This document shows, piece by piece, positions 54,596 through 64,000 of a stretch of 64,000 nucleotides of DNA. This DNA is from Hemileia vastatrix. Its lineage: Eukaryota > Basidiomycota > Pucciniomycetes > Pucciniales > Zaghouaniaceae. The notes beneath the pieces were generated by a model. The model saw only the letters and a program-made list of their open reading frames with translations, ran no database searches and was not told where the DNA came from. How positions within the stretch are numbered: position 1 is the stretch's first letter; each line of letters starts with the position of its first letter. Where the stretch lies: contig JASXTE010000017.1 in assembly GCA_030280995.1 (NCBI GenBank), forward strand, positions 1,834,501 through 1,898,500, written 5' to 3'. Position numbers and translations under genes: made by a program.

Positions 54596-56862
54596 ATGTC
54601 CAGTAGTTTGGCTAACAGCATGGATAACCTACATGTGGATGAAATTGAAGTGGATGTTGACACTGAATCTGTAGGTTCTTCTAAATTAACTTACAAAAAT
54701 TATTCAGATAATAAACAACCTTCTTACCCTTCAGGATGTAGAAATGGCAGGAGAAGTGGCAAACCCCCCTCTCTAAACAACTCTGAAAGAAGCAAAACCT
54801 CAGATAAATCAGGAAAATCCACTAAAGGGTATAAGAATAAAATATATTCCTCTGACTCAACAAATAAACAACCTTTCCAGTCACATAAAAGAACTGAAGG
54901 CAGAAAGTATGAAATACAAGGCAAGAGTAGACACACTCTGGAAACAGATGCAGGAACTATTAAATCACAAACAGGTTCAACCTACTACTTTCCCAGCCTC
55001 TCAGTCTCAGCCTCAGCCTCAACCTCAACCTCAGCCCCATCAGGCACCCAGCTCCTTCACTCAAAATCAAAGCACTCTGCAGGTGGAGCAATGGAAATGG
55101 GATTACTTGATGAACCATTACCAACAGAATGTTCAGCAACCAACAGCTCAACACTATGGACCATCCAGGACACCAACCTACCATCCATCTCCTCAGCTCC
55201 ATCCTTATCAGGGAGGCAGAAGAAAGAAGGCACAGGGGAAATTTCCTCCCTTGCCATGGTAAGTAATTTGTTTGATAAACTTGTTGGTATGTATAATAAC
55301 AAATCTTCTTCCACAGGTAATATTGTGGATCATGGTGAAAGAACAGTTAAACCCATAAAGAGACAACTTCCTTTAATGAGTAGCCCCAATGATGTAATTA
55401 GCAAATTATCATTTGATGAACCTTTACATTTGACTTCTACTTCTTTAATTAATCCTTCTCTTGCAATTAAGAATGATTCTGTTTCCCCTGAAGTCTATAC
55501 CTTACTTGAGAAAACTTCTGAGGAAATATTGAAAGATACACTTGATTTTAATGTTGTGAAAGACAAATATTTGAGAGATGTATTAGTACATAAGAGTGAT
55601 AGATTGAATAATTTTCACTTGCATTGTAAAGTGAGTTCTTTTGTACAAGATACAGTTTATTTTAAAATCAAAGAAACTTTGAATATTGTTCTTAGCCAAC
55701 AGAAACAAATAAGAAGTGAACTTAGAGCTATCTCAGATAAGAATATCAATCTGCATAAAACCTTGAGTGAATTAAAACCCCTTTTTGAGGAAAATTATTC
55801 CTTTAAAAGTGAAATTAAATCTCTACAAAATGAGCTGAAAAAGTTAAAAAATGACTTCCATGCACTGAGTACCAAACACACAGTTTTTGAGGACAGAATT
55901 TTTTTATCCCTTGCAAAAATGAATGACCAGATGTCTGAAATTCCAAGGATAAGAAACTATGTGTCTGACCTACAGGAAAAATTTTCAGCCTTAACCATCA
56001 ATCATTATGGTGTAGATGAAAATGCTGCCCATAAGCTGCATAAGAATAAAGGAAAGGATCCTGAACAAAGAAGCTCTTTTCTTCCCCATATTTAAGCCAT
56101 TAAACAACCTGAAAATGAGTCTGTAAAATCTTTTGCTACTAGCAAAAAATCTTTTAATGGTCATGAGCCAGCTGCTTCTGTAAATAATAAAATTTCTGAA
56201 CACCTGGCTAAACTTCAAGAATTATTGATGTTAAATAATTCAAACCAAAAGATGGACCATCCCAGTAGCCAGAAACATTGGCCCAAACTGGATCAATATC
56301 CCACTTTTGAGAGTGACTCTCCATCTGACTGGCAACACTTTGTTCAGAGAATTGATAATCTGAAAAACTCTTATAAATTTCCAGATGAAGAAATTGTCTC
56401 TAAATTAATTCCTTTATTTTCCAATGTAGCTTTAATGTGGTATGAAACTGTCTTACTAGACAATCAACATTATACTTGGAAAGAGTGGAAAACATTGATT
56501 TAAAATCAATTTGGTGGTTCCAAATTCAAGCTTGCCCAGAAGAGATTATATGAGAATGCTAAATATGCATCCTCCTCTCCTGAAAAACCTATTGTTTTCC
56601 TTATGAATATTACAAAAATTCTTAGAGCCATGGATCCTAAAATGGATTATGATATTTGGTGAGATAAAATTCTCTATAAATTACCAAATTCTCTGAGAGA
56701 TTTAATTGTGGCAAGGACTGAGCATGTGAGAGAATTCTTCCTTTATTAATATCTGTAATGAAGTCCTACTAAATCATAAATATGAACCTAGGAATTATTC
56801 TTTTAAATCTTATCATGAACAGCAAAAGCCTTCCACAAAACTTCCAGAAAAAACTGGTGGAC
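54596..56862 (+). pseudogene. gag: A5 gag, truncated by C1
   Basis: ATG at 54596. The unspliced frame is open to 56092 (499 codons), then TAA at 56093 and 56501. The spliced alternative, exon 1 54596-54670, intron 54671-54734, exon 2 from 54735, enters the frame conserved with C1 (RVDTLWKQMQEL, then the QPQPQ run, QWKWDYL, PYQGGRRKK) and ends PPLPW stop at 55262; a TAA at about 54774 breaks it here. Capsid side: RQLPLMSSPNDV, coiled coil (KSLQNELKKLKNDFHAL), HWPKLDQYPTF, LMWYETVLLDN. It is cut at 56862 by the C1 LTR before the zinc knuckle. Confidence 0.8.
54671..54734 (+). other. Candidate phase-0 intron in A5 gag
   Basis: 64 bp, donor TCT|GTAGGT and acceptor CCCTTCAG|GAT. In this copy the intron is also open as coding sequence in frame one. 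Confidence 0.6.
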
Positions 56863-57657
56863 TGTCAGCCAGGCTACTAGACTTAACCGGTAAAATAATT
56901 TATTATTTTACTGAGTTGAAGCCACGCCTCTTCTTCTTACTAATAATTAATTATCTACTCAAGTATTAATATCAATAAACTAGTTAAGTACAATAAGTAG
57001 TATAAATAATTAGTGTAAATAAAATTTCCCCTACAATTTTACTCCCTAACACCGTGCTCAATAGTATAAGTCAATGGGAATAAAATTTAATAATAAAATT
57101 ATAATACAAAAACTTTAAAACAATTATATTACCTCAGTGAGAGATCTGGAATCCCATGAAAGTAATATAATTAATTAATTATTGTGTAATTAATTGTGAC
57201 AGTCCAAGGAACTCAAAATTTATTGCTAATTGATTTGGTGCCCTTGTTGACGTACCAATTTATTTATTTCTTATGTCAGATATGTACTCCTTTTTTTTTG
57301 TTATCCTTTTTCTCACACTCTTACAGTAGATGGTGTAAATTCCGTATATTTTATTCCCTCATGTTTTGCCTATAAAAGGCCTCTTACTTTGTGCTTTTAA
57401 GAACATTCATTCATTACTTTACTTTATTATTACACTTACAATACAACACTTATTTCTATATTTTATAACATTAGTATTTACAATAGCGTAATTCTAGTCT
57501 ATAATCTATATTAATATTTAAAATCTACCTCTTATATTTGAGTAAAATAATCATATTGATTTAGAAATACGTACTTTTCATTGAGAGACCATTAAAACCC
57601 TTAAAACCCTTGTAAAAACCTCGAACCAATCTTCTAGACCAAAAGGACCCCTTGAAA
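56863..57657 (+). mobile_element. C1 5' LTR
   Basis: 795 bp, TGTCAGCCAGGCTACTAG to CCCCTTGAAA. Matches the solo LTR at 22928-23728 in reverse (which ends CCTTGACA in sense). TATAAAAGGCC at 57371. The other LTR is beyond the window. Confidence 0.82.
57371..57378 (+). promoter_or_regulatory. TATA box of C1 LTR
   Basis: TATAAAAG in GCC-TATAAAAG-GCCTC, the same layout as the A LTRs. Confidence 0.6.
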
Positions 57658-58578
57658 ATTGGATGCCTTCCCGAAGTATTGACAGCGCAATGTTATTTGA
57701 GGTGTACATCAAAGGGACCATCGGCGTTTGAGTACCTGTAAGGACGAGAGAGTGACAAAAACAACAAACGTCATATGTCACGTGACAAAATTTTTTGCTG
57801 CAAACGGGAATCGAACCGCGCTCCAAAAATTAGGTTCATATACTGACTAAACATTGTATATATTGTGGTAATTATTGATATTACTATTTGTGGGTTACTT
57901 TGCACTCTTCATTTGCTATGTATTTCTTTTTACTCAGCACTCTGTAAGTGGCATTAATTTGCTCATTTTACAGGGGGAGGTGTCTGGTAATTTGGATTTA
58001 ATTTTATTATTATATTTTTTTTTATTTTTCCTGGTTGACAATAATAGAGCAATAGTGTTCTTAGTCCCAGAAGTAATAAAAAATTATATTTTAATATTAA
58101 TTATTATAATTTTCAGTTGACATTTTGTCCTGATTAATTTAAATTTTAATTGTTCCAGTTGACAAATTGTCCTGACAATATATTTTTTTTAATTAAAAAA
58201 ATTCATATTTAATTACTTCAGTTGACATTAAGTCCTGGTAGTTTAGTGATCAGTTCAATAAAGTTTTTTTTTAATTAATAAAAATTCATATTTAATTACT
58301 TCAGTTGACATTAATTCCTGGTAATAAATTAGTTGATTTAAATCCTGAAAATAATTAATTAAAATTATTAATAAAATTTTTTAATTTATTTCTTCAGTTG
58401 ATTATATTATAATCCTGGTTTTAAATTATTTTTGAATTAATTAATTAATTTTATTTAGTTGATTTTTATCCTAAAAAGATTTTTTTATTATTTTTATTTT
58501 ATTTCTGTTAAATAAAAATTAAAAATAAAGACTAATTCATCTTATTGTCTCTTTTCTTCATTTCAGTTAAATCTTAAA
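57658..58578 (+). other. C1 leader
   Basis: Opens ATTGGATGCCTTCCCGAAG, related to the A leaders. The tRNA-like antisense segment is at 57796-57823. A hairpin at about 57872-57888 (GTAAT...ATTAC) sits where A elements have hairpin 1. GTTGACA...TCCTG units recur near 58116, 58158, 58220, 58304 and 58399. AT-rich, no gene. Confidence 0.65.
57796..57823 (-). other. tRNA T-arm and acceptor-like segment, antisense
   Basis: The minus strand reads GCGGTTCGATTCCCG then TTTGCAGCA, with the universal GTTCGA T-loop. It lies 139 bp after the LTR. Upstream parts of a full tRNA (D-arm) were not found, so it is a partial tRNA match or an unusual primer site. Confidence 0.45.
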
Positions 58579-61190
58579 ATGACTGACCAAAGTGGTTCTG
58601 CTGCACATGAAGAGGAACTAGACTTGATTGATTATGATGAGCCTACTTCTGTAAGTTCTCCTTTAACAAGAAGAATTTCTCAGATTAATAAATCCTTACC
58701 CCATACAGGACGTGGAGATGGAAGAAGTGGAAATTCTAGTAGACCCAACTCAGGATAAGAAGCCTGTAATAAAATCACCAGAAGAACTTCCAAAAGGATT
58801 CAAGATAAAAAATATGCCATTGCCTCAACAGGTAAAGAATCTGTCAACTCACATAAAGGAGCTAAGGACAGAAAACTTGAAATTAAGGGCAAGGGTTGAT
58901 GCTCTGGAAGAAAAGGTGAGAAAGATAGATACCTTTCTTCAAGAGAAGAAGAAACCTCTTCCACCCAGGGATCATCAACCATTGGCTCCCCAGTCCCAAG
59001 AGAATGTGGAAGTGTCTAAGTGGCAGTGGGACTGGTTAAACACTCAGTGGGACAACCTGTCCCAAAATCAGCATCAGTTACCTCAGGCAGGTCCGTCAAG
59101 GCCCAACCAGGTCAACCCCACACCTCCCCGCCCCTATCAAGGAGGCAAAAGAAGAAGAAAGCCCAATATGTTCATACCCAGCAAACCCTGGTACGTCCCT
59201 CTATTGATTCTCAAGTGCCTTTTCTTGTAGCTGATTCTGTTCTTTCAGGTAAATCTGGGAGGGAAGAAGACACCTTGAGACCATTAGAGGCTGGGAGCAG
59301 TAGACAGATAACTCATGTATCTAATCCATTACTTTTAATTGCTACTTCAATGATTAACCCTTATATGGCTGTAATTGATGAAACTCTTGACCCTGATTTT
59401 ATGAGAGTCTGGAAAGTTACTCAGTTTCCTTATTGAGAAACAATCCAGATGTAGCAAAGATTAATGATGAGTACTTGAGAGATATTATTGCAAAACAGAA
59501 TCATATTATGAACAATATGCAATTAACTCAGAAGTTCAATGGCTTATTAGCTGAGAAAGGGTATCAATCCTTAAGGAGTGAATTTCAGAAAGTTTCTGAT
59601 GATTTGTTTAACTAAAAGGCAACTCATGAAAAGAAGATTGCTTTGTGGCAAAATATCAAAAATGATTTGTCTAAATTAAAAGATACTGTATCTATCTATT
59701 GTGAAGAGCCAAAGATAGATAAGATGAATCTGAAGAGATTGAATGACCATTATTCATCTTTTCAAAATAAAAATCAGTTATCTTTTGCAACTATCAATGA
59801 GAGTTTGTCTAGTCTTCCAAGAATGAAAACTAGACTAACAACCATTGAAGAAAAATTGAACTCATTGTTAAATGACCAAAAATATTCTGACATTTCTGTG
59901 AAGGAACATATAGTGCAGGATGCTCAAATATTACCTGTGGCTAGTTCATCTAAAGTAAAAATAGTTCCAGAAATACCTGTGGATACCACTGAGTTTCTAT
60001 CAAAAACTGATGATGCACCAGGATCTTCAACAGAAGGATTAAACAATGAGATTACAGCCCAATTGGAGAAGTTACAGCTGCTTCTTACTCAGAAACAAGC
60101 TAGTACTAGGGAGACTCCTTCAAATCAAAATAATTGGCCAAAACTTGACCAATACCCTACATTTGATGGTGATTCTTCTTCTGATTGGCAACAATTTATT
60201 TGCAGAATTGATAACTTTAATAACTCTTGCAAACTCCCAGATGAGGAAGTTGTGTCTAAGTTAATTTCTTTATTTACCAATGTAGCCCTTATGTGGTATG
60301 AATCTGTCCTATTAGATGGGAATGATTACTCATGGGAAGATTGGAAGAAATTAATTAAAGCACAATTTCGGGGCTCCAAGTTTAGGATGGCTCAACAAAG
60401 GCAGTATGAGGAAACTAAATATAGTTCTTCTACTGATAAACCTATTGAGTTCTTAATGAAACTTGTTAAAATCTTAAGAGCTATGGACCCAAAAATGGAG
60501 TTTGAGTTATGGAAGGACAGGATCCTTTATAAATTACCAATGTCTTTGAGAGACTTGATAGTGGCTAGGACTGAGTCCACCAGAGAACCTTCTTATTTCA
60601 TCAATACCTGTAATGAGATTCTTCTAAATAACAAGTATGATGCCAGAAGATTCATTCCTAGAACCACTTGGGAAAAACCCTCAACTTATCAACAGAAACC
60701 TCTGGAAAAGGTTGGGAAGCCTTCTTCCCCTGTTGCACCTAAAAAGTATGCAACAAACACTTGTTTCAAGTGCAACAAACCTTGGCAGAAGGGCCATGTT
60801 TGTGACAAGAAGATAAATCTTGTAGAACAAACAGAGGAGCATGCTGATGACACAGTAGCATTGAATGATACTTCAAGTGATTGTGCCAGCAATATTTCAT
60901 ATGAATCTCAACACGAAATCTTGATGCTGGAAGAGGATATCCATTATTTAAATACTATTGATATTGATAATAATTTTTTATCTACAGTTGAAGATGCTGA
61001 GATCATAAAGAACATTGAGGATAGCTCAATTGTTATTGCCCCTCTCAAGACACCAGTCTTGATAAATGGAACCAGCATTGAAGTTGTTCTAGATTCTGGA
61101 GCTGGAGGAAGTGTAGTTTCTGAAAGAGCACTTGCTTCACTGGATCAAGACTATAAATCAAAACTGATGCCTATCATTTCTGAAAATTAG
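58579..61190 (+). pseudogene. gag: C1 gag and protease
   Basis: Exon 1 58579-58650 (MTDQSGSAAHEEELDLIDYDE...), a 58-bp phase-0 intron 58651-58708 (GTAAGT...CCATACAG), and exon 2 from 58709 (DVEMEEVEILVD...), including KGFKIKNMPLPQQVKNLST, a heptad helix (RVDALEEKVRKIDTFL) and a Pro/Gln-rich end PSKPW. A second 58-nt intron-like segment (59191-59248) follows. Capsid frames 59249-59430, 59433-59612 and 59643-61190 are split by a frameshift near 59430 and TAA at 59613. Capsid LDQYPTFDGDSSSDWQ and LMWYESVLLD, zinc knuckle CFKCNKPWQKGHVC at about 60762, protease VVLDSGAGGSVVSE at about 61085. A TAG at 61188 replaces the Trp of EKWKGYG. Confidence 0.82.
58651..58708 (+). other. Candidate phase-0 intron in C1 gag
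   Basis: 58 bp, donor TCT|GTAAGT and acceptor CCATACAG|GAC. Splicing joins two conserved frames; unspliced, the first frame stops at about 58755. Confidence 0.65.
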
Positions 61191-62473
61191 AAAGGTTATG
61201 GCTCTGTTTTGTCCCCCATTGGTAAATACAAAGCCACAGTGTTTTTTAAATATAACCATGGTTTTGTAAAATCTATTTGTGATTTTGTTGTCATGAAAAT
61301 GATAACTTGAGCAATTGTTTTATTGTAGGGAATGATATTTTAACCAAGTATGGCATAAAATTGGATCCTTAAAACCAATGTTTCACAATGGTGATGAATG
61401 CGAAGAGAAAATTTAAGATTTCCTCCCCTAAAAAATTATTGAAACCAGAATTGAACACATGTAATTCTGTGGTTCAATATAAAGGAAGATCTACAAAAGA
61501 GATGCATGCCCTTATTTCTGAAATTGACAATTCCTCTTTTGGAGAACAACTTTCTGGTGAGGATAAAGATTCCATCATTAACTTGATCAAGTCTTTTCCT
61601 ATGGCCTTTGCTCATGGGTCACATGAACTGGGATTAGTTAAAGAGGAAATGAAACTTTCATTGTCTTGTCCATTAACTGATATACCACCTAGTTTAAAGA
61701 AGAAGCCTTATCCTGCTTCTCCCACAAAGAGAAAAGATATTGAAGACAATATCTCTACCCTTTTGAAAATGAATATTATTGAAAAGGTAGTTGAAACACC
61801 TAAATATTGTGTTATCTCACCTGTCCTAATTTCTTATGAGAAAGATAAAGCCAGGTTATGTGGTGATTATAGAGCACTAAATACTTATACTGTTGATGAT
61901 ATCTACCCTTTACCTAGAATTAGCTCTATACATGCTACTTTACAGGGAGCTAAATATATCAGCTGTTTGGATGGTAACAAGGGATATCACCAGGTACCTG
62001 TTGTGAAAAATTCTCAGAATTTTCTGATGATTGCTACTAATATGGGTATTTATAAGTATATTAGGATGCCTTTTGGCCCTAAAAATGCCCCTTCAGTTTT
62101 CCAAAAAGTCATGGATAACACATTCCATCAAGAGATTATTGAAGGATGGCTGATGGTTTATATTGATGATATCATTATATTCTCAAAAACATTTGAGGAA
62201 CATCTTAACCACCTGTGTAAAGTGTTCCAGAAAATGGATGAAATAAATATGACACTTGCTTTGAAGAAATGTAAATTTGGTTTCCATTCTTTAAAAGTTC
62301 TTGGTCATGTTGTTTCAGGCTTACAGATATGTGTTGACCAAAACAAAGTGGCAGCCATACAACAGGTGAAGGCTCCTACTACAGTTAGAGAGCTCCAAAG
62401 TTTTTTGGGAATGTGTGGATACTATAGACAGTATATTAAAAATTACCAAGTTATAGCTTTACCCCTTACCTAA
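61191..62473 (+). pseudogene. pol: C1 protease end and RT
   Basis: KGYGSVL and CDFVVM follow, then a 1-bp deletion near 61297 and stops. The 361-codon frame from 61388 carries the RT: RKDIEDNISTLLKMNIIEKV, LCGDYRALNTYTVDDIYPLP, YISCLDGNKGYHQV, PFGPKNAPSVFQKVMDNTF, YIDD at 62159-62170, VLGHVVSGLQICVDQNKV and FLGMCGYYRQYI. It ends at a TAA (62471) that replaces a Lys codon. The catalytic core is intact. Confidence 0.88.
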
Positions 62474-63000
62474 TTAACTAGAAAGGATGTTGCTTTTGTC
62501 TGGAATAGTGAAAGACAAAGAGCTTTTGACACTATGAAACACTGTTTGATGTCAGCACCAATTTTTGCTTTACCTGATTTTAATTAACCATTTGTTTTGT
62601 ACACTGATGCCAGTTTCATTGGTCTTGGTGCTGCCCTCCATCAAAAACAAGTGATAAATGATAAAGTTTCAGAAGTAGTAATTTGTTATATTTCAAGAAC
62701 CTTGAGAAATAGTGAATTGAAATATGGTGCTACTCAATTAGAATGTTTAGCTGTAGTGTGGGCTCTAGAAAAGCTTCATTATTACCTAGATGACCAGAAA
62801 TTTGAACTTGTCACTGACTGCAGTGCAGTTAAATCCCTTTTAAACTTGAAAACACCTAAAAGACATATGTTCAGATGGCAGTTGGCTGTTCAAGAATAAA
62901 GAGGGAGAACTACAATTATTCATAGGGCTGGTATTGTTCACTCAAATGTAGGTATGTTATCTAGGTTACCTTTACCAAATAATGACTCTAATCCTGCTTA
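62474..63000 (+). pseudogene. C1 RNase H
   Basis: A TAA at 62585 precedes the catalytic YTDASFIGLGAALHQKQ, then TLRNSELKYGATQLECLAV with catalytic Glu and LVTDCSAVKSLLN with catalytic Asp. A TAA at 62897 interrupts VQEYRGR. It ends with the IIHRAG...MLSRLPL segment. Residues needed for catalysis are present. Confidence 0.85.
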
Positions 63001-64000
63001 TGATCCTGAGGATGAAATTATTCATATACATGAGATATATGTGGTTGATATGCAGGAAGAGCCATTACAGCTTATTCTGGATTCATATGATAAGGACACT
63101 GACTTGAAAAAGTTATGCACCATATTAAATGATCCAAAGAATGCTTTAATACAAGCATTAATTAAAACCCTTCCACCAAAGTCCCAGAAGGCTTTGGAAA
63201 AAGGTAAATTTTCAATTGATGAAGGATATCTATATTATAGGGGAAAGTTGAGTAATGTTATTGTTATTCCTCCTTCTATGAAAGAAATCATCTTGAAAAT
63301 TTGTCATGATGACATATTAGCTGGACATTTTGATCTTGAAAAAACAATGATCAGAATTAAGAACACTGCTTGGTGGGTTAATATGTCTGAAGACACAAAA
63401 TTATATGTTGATTCTTGTGATTCTTGCCAAAAATCAAAAAGATTAACTGGTAAAAGAGTAGGATTAATGCAACATATTGAACCTCCTGATGCACCATGGC
63501 AGATAATAAACATGGATTTTGTAACAGGATTACCTATTGCTGGAAAAGACAGTTATAACTCTTGTTGGGTTATTGTGGATAGATTCACTAAAATGTGTAC
63601 ATTTATCCCTACTCACAAGGATGTTTCCACTAAAGAATTAGCCTTCTTATGGTGGTCTCATATGTTTAATACTGCTGGTTTTCCTAAAGCCATAATCTCT
63701 GACAGGGACCCTAAATTTACTTCTGAATTTTGGATGTCTCTGATGGATGTTTGTGATTGTGATCTGAAACTTTCTATGGCCCATCACCCACAGACTGATA
63801 GCTTAGCCGAAAGAATGATTCAGACTTTAGAGGACATGATAAGAAGGTATTGTGCCTTTGGCCTTGAGTATAAAGATAATGACAGATTCACTCATGATTG
63901 GGTTACATTACTTCCTGGGTTGGAATTTGCTTATAATAGCACTGTTCATTCTGTTACTCAAAGAAAGCCTTTTGAGCTCTGGCTTGGATATGTTTCAAAC
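63001..64000 (+). CDS. int: C1 integrase, runs off the window
   Basis: The frame stays open from 62900 to the window end. Linker, then HHCC finger (KICHDDILAGHF, CDSCQKSKR, about 63298-63444). Catalytic core: D in NMDFVTGLP (about 63513), D in SDRDPKFTS (about 63699), E in TDSLAERM (about 63808; TDG is changed to TDS). The C-terminal region is outside. Judged by A1 and A2, an AT-hook and chromodomain may follow; this cannot be seen. Confidence 0.85.

Noticed and set aside
57796..57823. Possible complete tRNA gene on the minus strand
   Set aside because: Only a T-arm and acceptor-like end are visible; no D-arm or convincing anticodon arm upstream.

Overview
This window looks like a gene-poor, AT-rich heterochromatic block of a fungal genome, most likely a basidiomycete and possibly a large rust-type genome. 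The evidence is the Ty3/gypsy families, the spliceosomal introns of about 50-80 bp, and the dense nesting. The organism assignment is inference. I recognise no host housekeeping gene, rRNA, functional tRNA or CRISPR array. Almost every base belongs to a transposable element or to an element inserted in another element. Family letters are mine: A and C are chromovirus-like Ty3/gypsy elements (LTRs about 1.25 kb and 0.8 kb), B is a second Ty3/gypsy lineage (LTR about 1.07 kb), D is a Ty1/copia element (LTR about 0.6 kb), and L1 is an LTR of about 1.5 kb seen only without internal sequence.

Layout. 1-3204 is a 1403-bp-period tandem array of L1 LTRs (minus). 3205-4762 is the 3' end of one B copy (B0). 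4763-18783 is a long B element (B1): an LTR carrying a 1.06-kb insertion, PBS, gag, protease, RT, RNase H, integrase, then a 4-kb 3' region with antisense genes, PPT and LTR. 18784-20536 is a third, decayed B copy (B2). It is interrupted by A2 (minus, 20537 to about 40692). A2's LTR holds D (20811-32864), which holds a C solo LTR (22928-23728) and A1 (24135-32742), which in turn holds an 887-bp TIR element (29324-30210). A2 also carries a B solo LTR (39040-40112). From about 40693 a plus-strand gag (A3) is abutted head-to-head. It is interrupted by A4 (from 42031), which contains an L1 solo LTR (48563-50054) and a minus A-type LTR fragment (51033-51541). That fragment is split by A5 (from 51542), which contains a B solo LTR (52949-54018) and C1 (56863 to the window end). 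Target-site duplications support many of these steps: gaagc for A1, aataa for D, acacc, ttgt, ctgt and gctgt for solo LTRs, and tat for the TIR element.

The A and C elements encode gag with a non-canonical zinc knuckle, an aspartic protease, RT with YIDD, RNase H and a DDE integrase. A1 and A2 end in an AT-hook followed by a chromodomain, as expected of chromoviruses. Nearly all copies carry stops and frameshifts, many explained by C-to-T or G-to-A change, as expected of RIP-like mutation or deamination.

The most unusual content is threefold. (1) The 3' region of B1 carries antisense genes. Two encode small proteins with six cysteines spaced as in a fungal Zn(II)2Cys6 cluster but with the two halves in swapped order; one has a 49-bp intron that joins in frame. 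A third antisense gene has an intron at the same place and phase in B0 and B1. (2) A4, A5 and C1 share a phase-0 intron near the start of gag and a second intron-like 58-nt segment at the end of the first gag ORF. (3) The A leaders carry two hairpins built from the same stem sequence, with compensatory changes.
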